A DNA stretch of 6,091 bases from an uncultured Anaerotruncus sp. (GCA_958414155.1 CATYWI010000085.1:1-6091), one strand, 5' to 3'; shown: positions 1 through 5,903, counted from the stretch's first letter. The notes: generated by a model from the sequence alone, not told the origin. Program-made: numbers and translations.

Positions 1-120
1 ATGATGAATGGAACCGGAAAGCCCATATATAAAGAATTAGGAAAAGCTTTTGCAAAATCAGGACTCACAGGTTTGGGGATCAACTCAACAAAGTCCATGT
101 TTACGAGGTTTGCTCAATGA
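1..120 (+). CDS. C-terminal end of a probable polymorphic toxin (5' part outside the window)
   Basis: This is the last 39 codons of a reading frame open from the first base and ending in TGA at 118-120. Two ATG codons lie at bases 1-6, but the frame is open to the window edge, so a start cannot be told from an internal methionine. The peptide is basic, has a glycine-rich stretch (SGLTGLG) and ends FTRFAQ; I do not recognise a family. The toxin reading comes from context only: the stop overlaps the start of a small AT-rich gene, as toxin tips and immunity genes often do, and two further toxin/immunity modules follow on the same strand. If correct, this could be the tip of the active, full-length rhs gene that the downstream modules could recombine with. 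Confidence 0.5.
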   Translation: MMNGTGKPIYKELGKAFAKSGLTGLGINSTKSMFTRFAQ

Positions 121-533
121 TTGAATCTGAATTGTACTATATTTTTGCTATTGTCTCATTATTATTTTCTATGGGAAACTATGCGCTGCTACGCGGAATA
201 ATATGGTCGATTGCATTGTGCAATATTGGAAAAAGAACATATAGATCAGCTGAATTCAAGAGCAAAAAAAACATTTCAATGTCATATTTGTCTGATTATA
301 TGACTCATTTTAGAAAACAGTATTATTTTTGGATGAGAGCAAAGCGATTTTTCGTAATATTTCAATTCATCTGTTTTTTTGTTTATGTGTTTCTTCCTTT
401 ATTTACTGATAATTTGACCTTGCCGTTTGTGTTTAATATAGCACAGTCTTTTGTCCTTTTCGTGTTAATTGGTGTACAATATGATGTAAATCGCAACACA
501 AAATATGATAGATTTCATCAGAATAAGCCATGA
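117..533 (+). CDS. Small membrane protein, probable immunity protein of the upstream toxin
   Basis: A 138-residue protein whose ATG overlaps the stop of the preceding gene (ATGA at 117-120), which implies translational coupling. A GAGG sequence at 105-108, eight bases before the ATG, could serve as the ribosome binding site. Three hydrophobic stretches are visible, roughly residues 8-34, 78-96 and 101-120, with a basic loop between the first two (KRTYRSAEFKSKK), so it is likely an inner-membrane protein. No family is recognised. The gene is strongly AT-rich compared with the Hint regions downstream, as is common for exchanged immunity genes. A membrane-embedded immunity protein would fit a toxin acting at the membrane, but that is only inference. 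The reading frame is secure; the function comes from position. Confidence 0.7.
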   Translation: MIESELYYIFAIVSLLFSMGNYALLRGIIWSIALCNIGKRTYRSAEFKSKKNISMSYLSDYMTHFRKQYYFWMRAKRFFVIFQFICFFVYVFLPLFTDNLTLPFVFNIAQSFVLFVLIGVQYDVNRNTKYDRFHQNKP

Positions 534-654
534 CGCATGCGATTTGCGCTTATTATCTCAATAATATAGTACAATTGTAGTCGCTCATTTGCAGAACTCA
601 ATACTTAAGCAGCAATTTAAACGATCCAGCAATTGAAATCTGACAGCACCGCTT

Positions 655-1512
655 TTGGCGGGTGTTGTCCAAGGAACAGTCAGTGCCGCCACATATGCAG
701 CTACCGAAAAGATTGCTTACGGCAGAAAGCCTTCTCTTAAGGAGACACTTAAAGTAGGCATCACAAGCGGCGTTATGGCGGGCGGAATGCAGTTTGTCGG
801 ACAAAAACTCGGTATGATTCAGTGCTTCATAGCGGGAACACTGGTGGCAACCAAATCCGGGCTTGTACCGATTGAGGACATCCAACCCGGCGACCTTGTA
901 TGGGCAACCGATGAAGAAACCGGCGAGACCGCACTCAAGGAAGTTGTTCAGATCTTCCGGAATGAGACCGAGGAATGGGTTCATGTAAAGATAAACGGTG
1001 AAGAGATTACCTGCACGCCGATGCATCCGTTCTATTCTCCTGTTAAGGGCTGGACAAGCGCAATTGACCTTCGTGCCGGAGATATCCTTGTTATGCTCAA
1101 CGGTGAGTATGTCGTTGTTGAGCAGGTTCAGCACGAACTGCTTGAAAGTTCGGAAACGACATATAACTTCGAGGTTGAGGACTATCATACTTATTATGTG
1201 GGCAGAAGTACGACTTTTGTCCACAACAAATGTCAAGTTGAAACAGGTGGAGCCAAAGATTATTCGGTGCATGATACACGCAACGGCGCGTTTCGTGCAG
1301 CAAAAAGAGAGGCGGGTATTCCAATGTCAGAGCAACCAGTCAAAGTTATAAATAGCGTTGACAGAATGGGCAAGACTATTCCAGGAAGAACCTATATTTT
1401 CAAAGATGGACAGCGAATTATGCAACATAGCGCAGGTCATGTGTTTGAAAATGGAATAAAATCCACAAGACATTTTAATATTTTTGGCTCATCAAAACAC
1501 TTTTTCTATTGA
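655..1512 (+). CDS. Headless Hint-domain toxin cassette with HNH/Endonuclease VII-like tip
   Basis: The frame is open from 637, but the only upstream initiator choices are CTG 640 and TTG 655, neither with a ribosome binding site. Homology to the downstream copy begins near 646, so this is a 5'-truncated module. Numbered from TTG 655, residues 1-56 are the linker before Hint. The Hint domain runs from nucleophile Cys57 (CFIAGT) through TPMHPF (His124) to the terminal His190-Asn191, where Hint domains self-cleave. The released tip would be residues 192-285. It carries AFRAAKREAGIPMSEQP (212-228), then HSAGH (258-262), RHFN (272-275) and His282. This His pattern and the leading motif match polymorphic toxins of the HNH/Endonuclease VII fold as I remember them, so DNA cleavage is likely. 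The exact Pfam subfamily is not certain. The Hint and tip reading frames look intact; expression is doubtful without a delivery body. Confidence 0.8.
   Translation: MAGVVQGTVSAATYAATEKIAYGRKPSLKETLKVGITSGVMAGGMQFVGQKLGMIQCFIAGTLVATKSGLVPIEDIQPGDLVWATDEETGETALKEVVQIFRNETEEWVHVKINGEEITCTPMHPFYSPVKGWTSAIDLRAGDILVMLNGEYVVVEQVQHELLESSETTYNFEVEDYHTYYVGRSTTFVHNKCQVETGGAKDYSVHDTRNGAFRAAKREAGIPMSEQPVKVINSVDRMGKTIPGRTYIFKDGQRIMQHSAGHVFENGIKSTRHFNIFGSSKHFFY
709..1062 (+). repeat. 354-bp perfect direct repeat, copy 1 (pre-Hint linker and Hint N-terminal part)
   Basis: By direct reading these 354 bases are identical to 2695-3048, at a constant offset of 1986 bases. The repeat covers the linker before Hint, the catalytic Cys codon at 823-825 and the TPMHPF block. 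The flanks diverge at once: 708 differs from 2694 and 1063 from 3049. A second identical run of 41 bases lies at 1159-1199 and 3145-3185. No insertion or deletion separates the two copies up to the terminal Asn codon. Confidence 0.95.
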
Positions 1513-1541
1513 TTTTTAGTACAAATGTTCTTATTGTAAAA

Positions 1542-2162
1542 ATGAAAAAACAATGTTTTATTGACCAGAAAAATCATGAAATAATATGCACATGTTTTCC
1601 CGCAGTACCCAATGAAGTTTCGGGATGGTATAATGAGGAACATGGTATCAGCATTGCCTCATATGGCAAGTTGATTAACAATGTTGTTAATTGCGTGGGG
1701 GCTAGTGATATAAAACTAATATCATGCTTCACATTTTATGACAGGCCTAACCTTCTGACGCAAAAGAAGGGGATGAGGGGCGTTTTCTCAAAGTTTAATG
1801 TGGACTATCAAAGTGCATTTGAATCACTTATAGAGGTCAATGGAAAAATATCATTCATTTCTATTGCTCAAGCCCCACTCCAAAATCTAAATTCCTTTTT
1901 CATCCCAGAGGTACAAAGCGTTATTTGCTTGAATTGTAATATTAGTGATACAGAATTAATGTGTCAAGCTCGAAAATGTGATTGGGAAGAGTTTGTGCAT
2001 GATTTGACGCAAAAGTCAGAGGTCCTCATAACCTTTCTCGATGCAGGGTGTGACGGGAACAGTACAAAATTTCATTTTAAGACTTTCAGCGATGCACTAA
2101 TTAGTCAACTTTGTGATTTTGCTGCGATGGATAATTACGAAATTGTCAAACGCAATGATTAA
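1542..2162 (+). CDS. Cysteine-rich hypothetical protein, probable immunity to the HNH-like toxin
   Basis: A 206-residue protein if it begins at ATG 1542. An alternative in-frame TTG at 1509 would add 11 residues and overlap the toxin stop as TTGA (1509-1512), echoing the ATGA coupling of the first pair. Neither start has a good ribosome binding site, so the choice is open; I prefer ATG because the extension is low in complexity. There is no signal peptide or membrane segment, so it is probably cytosolic, which suits neutralising a nuclease. Counted from the ATG it has 11 cysteines, including CTC, CLNC and a C-x5-C pair near MCQARKC; these could bind a metal, but no known zinc fold is evident. 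No family is recognised. The role is inferred from its place directly behind a toxin tip and from its AT-rich composition. Confidence 0.68.
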   Translation: MKKQCFIDQKNHEIICTCFPAVPNEVSGWYNEEHGISIASYGKLINNVVNCVGASDIKLISCFTFYDRPNLLTQKKGMRGVFSKFNVDYQSAFESLIEVNGKISFISIAQAPLQNLNSFFIPEVQSVICLNCNISDTELMCQARKCDWEEFVHDLTQKSEVLITFLDAGCDGNSTKFHFKTFSDALISQLCDFAAMDNYEIVKRND

Positions 2163-2260
2163 TAAGTGTGGCATTATGTAAAGTTGGTGGCGGAAAAATC
2201 TATTGCATATGTGCTTTGTTATGTTGCATAGGCCATATACTTCTCATTTTTCGTGAGAAC

Positions 2261-2301
2261 CGCCCCTTCCGAGTTGCACAAAATGCAACTCGGAAGGGGC
2301 G
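2261..2301. repeat. 18-bp perfect inverted repeat (hairpin) at the edge of the Rhs fragment
   Basis: Left arm 2261-2278 and right arm 2284-2301 are exact reverse complements around a 5-base CAAAA loop. The arms are GC-rich and stand out from the AT-rich surroundings. No T-run follows on either strand, so it is not a standard intrinsic terminator, although such a strong stem could still stall polymerase or protect an mRNA end. A smaller hairpin with a 6-bp stem lies next to it (TTCTCA at 2241-2246 with TGAGAA at 2254-2259). Recognisable Rhs sequence begins within about 20 bases of the right arm. Confidence 0.85.
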
Positions 2302-2307
2302 ACATAG

Positions 2308-3510
2308 AAATACAGAGGAAACCGTTATTACAACCCTGCATGGGGAAGATTCATCAATACGGATTCGAGCAGCGTCCTGCTTGCTTCTCCATCATCCCTG
2401 ACCGATAAAAACCTTTACGCCTACTGCGATAATAATCCTATCAGCAGAAAAGACAGCGACGGTGAATTCTGGCATGTCGCGGTCGGCGCACTTGTCGGTG
2501 CTGTCGGCGGTGCCGTTTCAAGCATCGTCTCTCAGGCACTCAACGTCGAGGACATTAACTGGAAAGCCGTTGCTATTTCGGCGGCAGGCGGAGCGATCGG
2601 TGGGGCTATCACGGCAGCATGCCCGTGTATGGCACCTGCACTTGTGGGATTGGTACAGGGCTCTATCAGTGCCGCAACATATGCGGCAACCGAGAAGATT
2701 GCTTACGGCAGAAAGCCTTCTCTTAAGGAGACACTTAAAGTAGGCATCACAAGCGGCGTTATGGCGGGCGGAATGCAGTTTGTCGGACAAAAACTCGGTA
2801 TGATTCAGTGCTTCATAGCGGGAACACTGGTGGCAACCAAATCCGGGCTTGTACCGATTGAGGACATCCAACCCGGCGACCTTGTATGGGCAACCGATGA
2901 AGAAACCGGCGAGACCGCACTCAAGGAAGTTGTTCAGATCTTCCGGAATGAGACCGAGGAATGGGTTCATGTAAAGATAAACGGTGAAGAGATTACCTGC
3001 ACGCCGATGCATCCGTTCTATTCTCCTGTTAAGGGCTGGACAAGCGCAGTTGATCTCCGAGCAGGTGATATCCTCGTCATGCTCAATGGCGAGTATGTTG
3101 TTGTCGAACAGGTTCAGCACGAGCTACTGGGAAGTCCAGAGACAACATATAACTTCGAGGTTGAGGACTATCATACTTATTATGTTGGTTTTTGGAGTGT
3201 TCTGTCACATAACAAATGCTCTAATCCTGGTGGACGTCACGGCGGAGAGGCGCATCGTTCGAAAGTTGCAAGTATAAAGAATGATCTAACCAAAAAAGGG
3301 TGGGATGTTTCGATTAACGAGTCGCGTGTTAATGTTGGTGGAGGTAAGTATTGCTATCCAGATATTGTGGCGACCAAAGGTGGAGTAACCCGTTATTATC
3401 AAGTAGGCAAAGCAACAAAAGCTGGAGCGCCGATTGCGAGGGAACTTCGAGCATTAAAGGATCTTGGAAGAGTAAGCGGCGTAAAGACATATTTTGTAAG
3501 ATACAATTGA
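2308..3510 (+). CDS. Headless Rhs-tail and Hint toxin cassette with restriction-endonuclease-like tip
   Basis: The frame opens right after an in-frame TAG (2305-2307) and runs 400 codons with no usable start before ATG 2629, which has no ribosome binding site; the 5' body is missing. From 2323 it encodes the end of an Rhs core (RYYNPAWGRFIN, then LYAYCDNNPISRKDSDGE), then a Gly/Ala-rich hydrophobic linker (AVGALVGAVGGAVSSIV). Numbered from ATG 2629, the Hint domain runs from Cys61 (CFIAGT) through TPMHPF to His194-Asn195. The tip, residues 196-293, contains GGEAHRSKV (205-213), YPDIV (243-247), YYQVGKATKAGAPIARE (256-272) and ends TYFVRYN. Asp245 and the QVGK strand resemble the PD-(D/E)XK nuclease core, with Gln in place of the usual Glu. 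I recall QVG(R/K)xTK in other toxin tips, so a nuclease is likely but the named family is not settled. Confidence 0.8.
   Translation, partial: KYRGNRYYNPAWGRFINTDSSSVLLASPSSLTDKNLYAYCDNNPISRKDSDGEFWHVAVGALVGAVGGAVSSIVSQALNVEDINWKAVAISAAGGAIGGAITAACPCMAPALVGLVQGSISAATYAATEKIAYGRKPSLKETLKVGITSGVMAGGMQFVGQKLGMIQCFIAGTLVATKSGLVPIEDIQPGDLVWATDEETGETALKEVVQIFRNETEEWVHVKINGEEITCTPMHPFYSPVKGWTSAVDLRAGDILVMLNGEYVVVEQVQHELLGSPETTYNFEVEDYHTYYVGFWSVLSHNKCSNPGGRHGGEAHRSKVASIKNDLTKKGWDVSINESRVNVGGGKYCYPDIVATKGGVTRYYQVGKATKAGAPIARELRALKDLGRVSGVKTYFVRYN
2695..3048 (+). repeat. 354-bp perfect direct repeat, copy 2
   Basis: This is the partner of the segment at 709-1062, identical base for base. After it, the two Hint copies differ at about a fifth of positions over the next 100 bases, mostly at third codon positions with the protein largely unchanged. 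They then match again at 3145-3185 before the toxin-specific region starts. Confidence 0.95.
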
Positions 3511-3534
3511 AATAAAACCGGATGAGAGGATAAT

Positions 3535-4287
3535 ATGAAAGTCATTCATTTTTTACAAAACAATTGTGATTTGACGGCATTTGCAGAATATATAGAAGGT
3601 TGCAATTTTGTATTGAAAACATCTGTAAACATGCCATTAGAATATGAAAGTCAGAGATGTTTGACTTGTTATATTACGGACAGTGCAGGATCTGTGCTGA
3701 CTAATGAATCGAATGAAAATGAGAAGGTCAAATTTTGTACATCATATCAGATAGATTCATATTGGCAACTTGGTCGGGTTGTTCTTTTTGAGCCTTCATC
3801 GGAACATGATCTTAGCATTTACCAAACTATAACTAAACATATCAAAAAGCATTATCTTTTATCCGGTGATAAGCAGTTTTATATTGGTCCCGGTATGTAT
3901 GAAGACTGGCTGAATTACAAAGTCAATTATCTTTCACCTTTTTTCTATCAAAAATTTGTCATTCCGGCGAGCGGTTTTGACTTTGACCACTTCCGAAAAC
4001 ATGTTACTGAGCGTGGCTATACTCTAAAGGGGGATGGCCTTGATATACGTCACCCCCTTGATGAGTCGATTGCAGATGGATATGTAATATTCTCCGATGA
4101 ATGTAATATGTATACAAGGGTTGTTGCAAGAAAAGAATATTACACGTGCAACTCTCAGTGCGTTTTTCTTCACAAGAACAGGAAAGGGTACACTTTTATT
4201 GCCGATAACAGATTGTTATTCCCGCCGTTCATGCCAGTATACAATTTGTGGGATCAAATAAAAATCTATTTTTCTACAAGAAATTGA
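3535..4287 (+). CDS. Hypothetical protein, probable immunity to the restriction-endonuclease-like toxin
   Basis: A 250-residue protein starting at ATG 3535, 24 bases after the toxin stop, with a purine-rich ribosome binding site (GAGAGGA) about five bases upstream. No signal peptide or membrane span is visible, so it is probably cytosolic. The sequence is mixed alpha/beta with many aromatic residues; notable stretches are KQFYIGPGMYEDWLNY and LFPPFMPVYNLWDQIKIYF near the C-terminus. I do not recognise the family. Its place straight after a toxin tip, its AT-rich composition and its lack of likeness to the other two probable immunity proteins fit a dedicated partner that travels with its toxin. 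The good binding site means it could be made from any transcript crossing the cassette, even if the toxin frame is silent. Confidence 0.72.
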   Translation: MKVIHFLQNNCDLTAFAEYIEGCNFVLKTSVNMPLEYESQRCLTCYITDSAGSVLTNESNENEKVKFCTSYQIDSYWQLGRVVLFEPSSEHDLSIYQTITKHIKKHYLLSGDKQFYIGPGMYEDWLNYKVNYLSPFFYQKFVIPASGFDFDHFRKHVTERGYTLKGDGLDIRHPLDESIADGYVIFSDECNMYTRVVARKEYYTCNSQCVFLHKNRKGYTFIADNRLLFPPFMPVYNLWDQIKIYFSTRN

Positions 4288-4302
4288 GACATCATCTTAC
4301 TT

Positions 4303-4336
4303 CCCTGCCCAGTCACATTTAAGTGACTGGGCAGGG
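4303..4336. repeat. 14-bp perfect inverted repeat (hairpin) between immunity gene and membrane-protein gene
   Basis: Left arm 4303-4316 and right arm 4323-4336 are exact reverse complements around the 6-base loop ATTTAA, and two flanking T-G wobbles could lengthen the stem. It begins 15 bases after the stop of the preceding gene. No T-run follows on either strand, so it is not a textbook intrinsic terminator. It could act as a weak terminator or mRNA stabiliser, or mark a module border like the hairpin at 2261-2301. Confidence 0.8.
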
Positions 4337-4368
4337 GGAGCTACTGAGAATAAGAAAGCAGGACTACA

Positions 4369-5184
4369 ATGTTACAAACAATTATAACCCCGGGAATCAT
4401 TTATTTAGCCGTACTTGTCGTTATCTTCATCACTGCCAATCAGGACAAGCCAACCGATGAAAATGTGGTAAAGCTGCATCCGATCTTTCTTGTGATCGGA
4501 ATCATCGGATTTGTTTTGTTTGCCGCACTGACTGTGCTTATGATCCTCAAGTCCGAATTTACCGCGGCTTGGGTTTTCCTTGCCATCGGTGTGCTTTCAG
4601 CACTGATGATCCTCGGCTATTTCAACAACCGCATATTCTCCGGCAGGACAAGTATGACTTGCCGGAATTTATTCAGAAAGAAAACGGTTATCCCTTATCG
4701 GGAGATCCTATCCGTTGATGTGGATATGGACACCGTAATCAAAACGCCCAAGAAAAAAATAACAATCTATAATTACATGAGAGGTAGACAAGAACTGATG
4801 TCAGCCATAAAAAAATATAAGGAATCGGGGGATCACACGAACGACACCGTCGCCCCTGACAAAAAAGTAAAAGCAGAAGATAAATCCGTTCGCAAATTCA
4901 GTGAATCGGTGAATCGCTTGAGCACAGTTATGTTTTTGTACATTTTTTGTATCGTGCTTGCGGCCGGAATCGCGGCATTCCTCCTGTATTCACTTTTTAC
5001 CGACTCGCCACTGAAACAGGATGAGGATTTTGGACTGTTTGTCGCGGTTGGCTTTGTCGTTGTAGCATTTCTCGTCGGATATGTTGTGTTGGCTGTTTGT
5101 GCCGCAAAAAGGGCACATCGGTCCAAAACCTGGCGTGCCATTGCTAAAAAATTGATACGTAATGGTTATTTGAAAGAAGACTAA
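4369..5184 (+). CDS. Five-helix membrane protein with soluble middle domain
   Basis: A 271-residue protein with AGGA about eight bases before ATG 4369. Hydrophobic segments lie near residues 4-22, 38-60, 66-85, 187-209 and 222-245. Between the third and fourth is a soluble region (about 86-180). It starts with a beta-rich stretch (SMTCRNLFRKKTVIPYREI, 95-113; KKKITIYNY, 128-136) resembling the bacterial PH-like pattern seen in DUF6560-type membrane proteins, and ends in a charged, Lys-rich linker. The tail after residue 245 is basic and probably cytosolic. Base composition is closer to the Hint regions than to the immunity genes. The function is unknown; it could be an immunity protein whose toxin has been lost, or an unrelated chromosomal gene at the end of the toxin locus. 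Membrane location is well supported; the DUF6560 link is tentative. Confidence 0.75.
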   Translation: MLQTIITPGIIYLAVLVVIFITANQDKPTDENVVKLHPIFLVIGIIGFVLFAALTVLMILKSEFTAAWVFLAIGVLSALMILGYFNNRIFSGRTSMTCRNLFRKKTVIPYREILSVDVDMDTVIKTPKKKITIYNYMRGRQELMSAIKKYKESGDHTNDTVAPDKKVKAEDKSVRKFSESVNRLSTVMFLYIFCIVLAAGIAAFLLYSLFTDSPLKQDEDFGLFVAVGFVVVAFLVGYVVLAVCAAKRAHRSKTWRAIAKKLIRNGYLKED

Positions 5185-5302
5185 TGCTGAAAGACAGATA
5201 GCGGCAGTCGCAATCTTCTTTTTTGTAAATGCAACCGATGGGAAACCTCCTTTCAGGCAGACACAAATATTTAACAATTATTTTTTTGAAAAAAACGAAA
5301 AA
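5185..5302. other. Non-coding AT-rich spacer downstream of the membrane-protein gene
   Basis: No convincing gene is seen on either strand from 5185 to the remnant ending at 5490. The first part holds only A- and T-runs. One AAAGGAGG-like sequence on the minus strand near 5245 is not followed by a usable start codon at normal spacing. The rest of the gap is taken up by the two terminators described separately. Confidence 0.6.
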
Positions 5303-5343
5303 AGGGCGGTTTTCGGAGTGAAATATACTCTGAAAACAGCCCT
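5282..5343 (-). terminator. Intrinsic terminator reading leftward
   Basis: The arms 5303-5320 and 5326-5343 pair over 18 positions with one G-A mismatch and two G-U wobbles (one closing the loop), around a 5-base loop. On the minus strand the stem is followed by two T-runs, complementary to the A-runs at 5298-5303 and 5289-5295. On the plus strand no T-run follows, so it should act only on minus-strand transcription, such as that from the remnants at 5490-5903. Confidence 0.75.
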
Positions 5344-5430
5344 AAAATGGTCATTCGCCAGTCCGATTCCGCGTGGAAGATCGAAACCGGGGAAAAATAT
5401 CTTTTTATTTTTACATTTTTGAGAGCATGA

Positions 5431-5466
5431 AAAAAGCCCGAAATTCCTGATGGAATCGGGCTTTTT
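5431..5466. terminator. Bidirectional intrinsic terminator
   Basis: Left arm 5431-5447 and right arm 5452-5466 form a stem containing AAAAAGCCCGA paired with CGGGCTTTTT, plus ATTCC paired with GGAAT, around the loop TGAT with one bulged A. The stem is flanked by A-runs on the left and T-runs on the right, so it can terminate in both directions. It closes the plus-strand gene ending at 5184 and the minus-strand remnants ending at 5490. Confidence 0.88.
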
Positions 5467-5489
5467 GCCTCAAATATCTTTTAAGAGGC

Positions 5490-5543
5490 TTATACATGAG
5501 TATACTGCTGTTGTTTTAGTATTTCGTTTTGTTGTTGAAGCAC
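5490..5543 (-). pseudogene. Start of a deleted minus-strand gene (17 codons)
   Basis: A GTG start at 5543 is preceded at 7 bases by a perfect AAGGAGGT ribosome binding site (complement of 5551-5558). The peptide is VLQQQNEILKQQQYTHV, then TAA at 5490-5492. It begins 18 bases after the stop of the DUF6076-like remnant, in operon-like spacing. The strong signal with such a short product suggests the 5' end of a gene whose body was deleted. A genuine Gln-rich micropeptide is less likely. Confidence 0.5.
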
Positions 5544-5561
5544 AGTATGCACCTCCTTAAT

Positions 5562-5903
5562 TTATCTATAAAGCCGATTGTTTGTATCGGTATAAAGCTT
5601 AACGCGCTCCAAATCTTTGTAATACTCCATTGCGGCGTATATATCGTCTTCCTCCGCCTACTCCAGCCGCCGCTTTGCCATATCTTGAGCTGCCGCCGCA
5701 AACTCCGCCGTAATCGTTCCACGGCTTTTTTCGGAACGAATGGCAGAACAGCGTTTTGTATATGCGGCTCTCAGCGGGTTATCCTTTGCCCGTTCGCTTC
5801 TGCCGAGGATAGCCGCATATCTGCGGCAGCTTACTTTTTCGCCATTATATAACTGCGGCGCTGTTCCGTAAGAACAGTATTTTTGCCGTCTTGCACTTTG
5901 CAT
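5562..5903 (-). pseudogene. DUF6076-like gene remnant interrupted by an amber codon
   Basis: Reading leftward from about 5903, the frame gives QSARRQKYCSYG, a second Cys in VSCRRYAAILGR, then RAKDNPLRAAYTKR, SRGTITAEFAAAAQ and AKRRLE. A TAG follows at 5658-5660, and the same frame then continues for 31 sensible codons (AEEDDIYAAMEYYKDLERVK onward) to TAA at 5562-5564. The YC...C..YA pattern, an acidic/basic helix and the SRGTIT..EF segment match the C-terminal half of DUF6076-type proteins common on Clostridia mobile elements; this is recalled, not searched. The N-terminal half is missing. The frame stays open to the right of 5903, but there it only runs antisense to a recombinase fragment. 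One nonsense mutation plus a 5' truncation make it a pseudogene. Confidence 0.6.

Noticed and set aside
541..645. Possible promoter in the spacer before the first headless cassette (TATTAT/ATAATA and TACAATTGTA palindromes)
   Set aside because: No -35/-10 pair with proper spacing could be found; the short palindromes are expected by chance in AT-rich DNA.
598..1272. Long minus-strand frame opposite the first Hint copy
   Set aside because: It is antisense to a well-supported Hint domain. A near-identical minus frame appears opposite the second copy only because the DNA is duplicated.
2168..2401. 77-codon plus-strand frame across the hairpin
   Set aside because: It crosses the palindrome and then runs out of frame through the Rhs tail. 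The Rhs motif RYYNPAWGRFIN is in another frame.
2518..3120. Long minus-strand frame opposite the second Hint copy
   Set aside because: Shadow of the Rhs/Hint coding strand, with no ribosome binding site or family likeness.
5173..5221. Possible terminator pairing AAAGAAGA at the gene end with TCTTCTTT
   Set aside because: The stem is only A-T rich with a loop of over 30 bases, so it is weak. The terminator at 5431-5466 is far better.
4990..5277. Minus-strand frame with an AAAGGAGG-like sequence near 5245
   Set aside because: It overlaps the membrane-protein gene antisense, and the ribosome-binding-like sequence has no ATG, GTG or TTG at workable spacing for this frame.
5760..5820. 10-bp inverted repeat ATATGCGGCT/AGCCGCATAT
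   Set aside because: It lies inside coding-like sequence with a 41-base loop, and no partner element or T-run accompanies it.
5529..5852. 107-codon plus-strand frame opposite the DUF6076-like remnant
   Set aside because: The complementary strand gives the protein-like composition and motif pattern; this frame has no ribosome binding site or recognisable motif.
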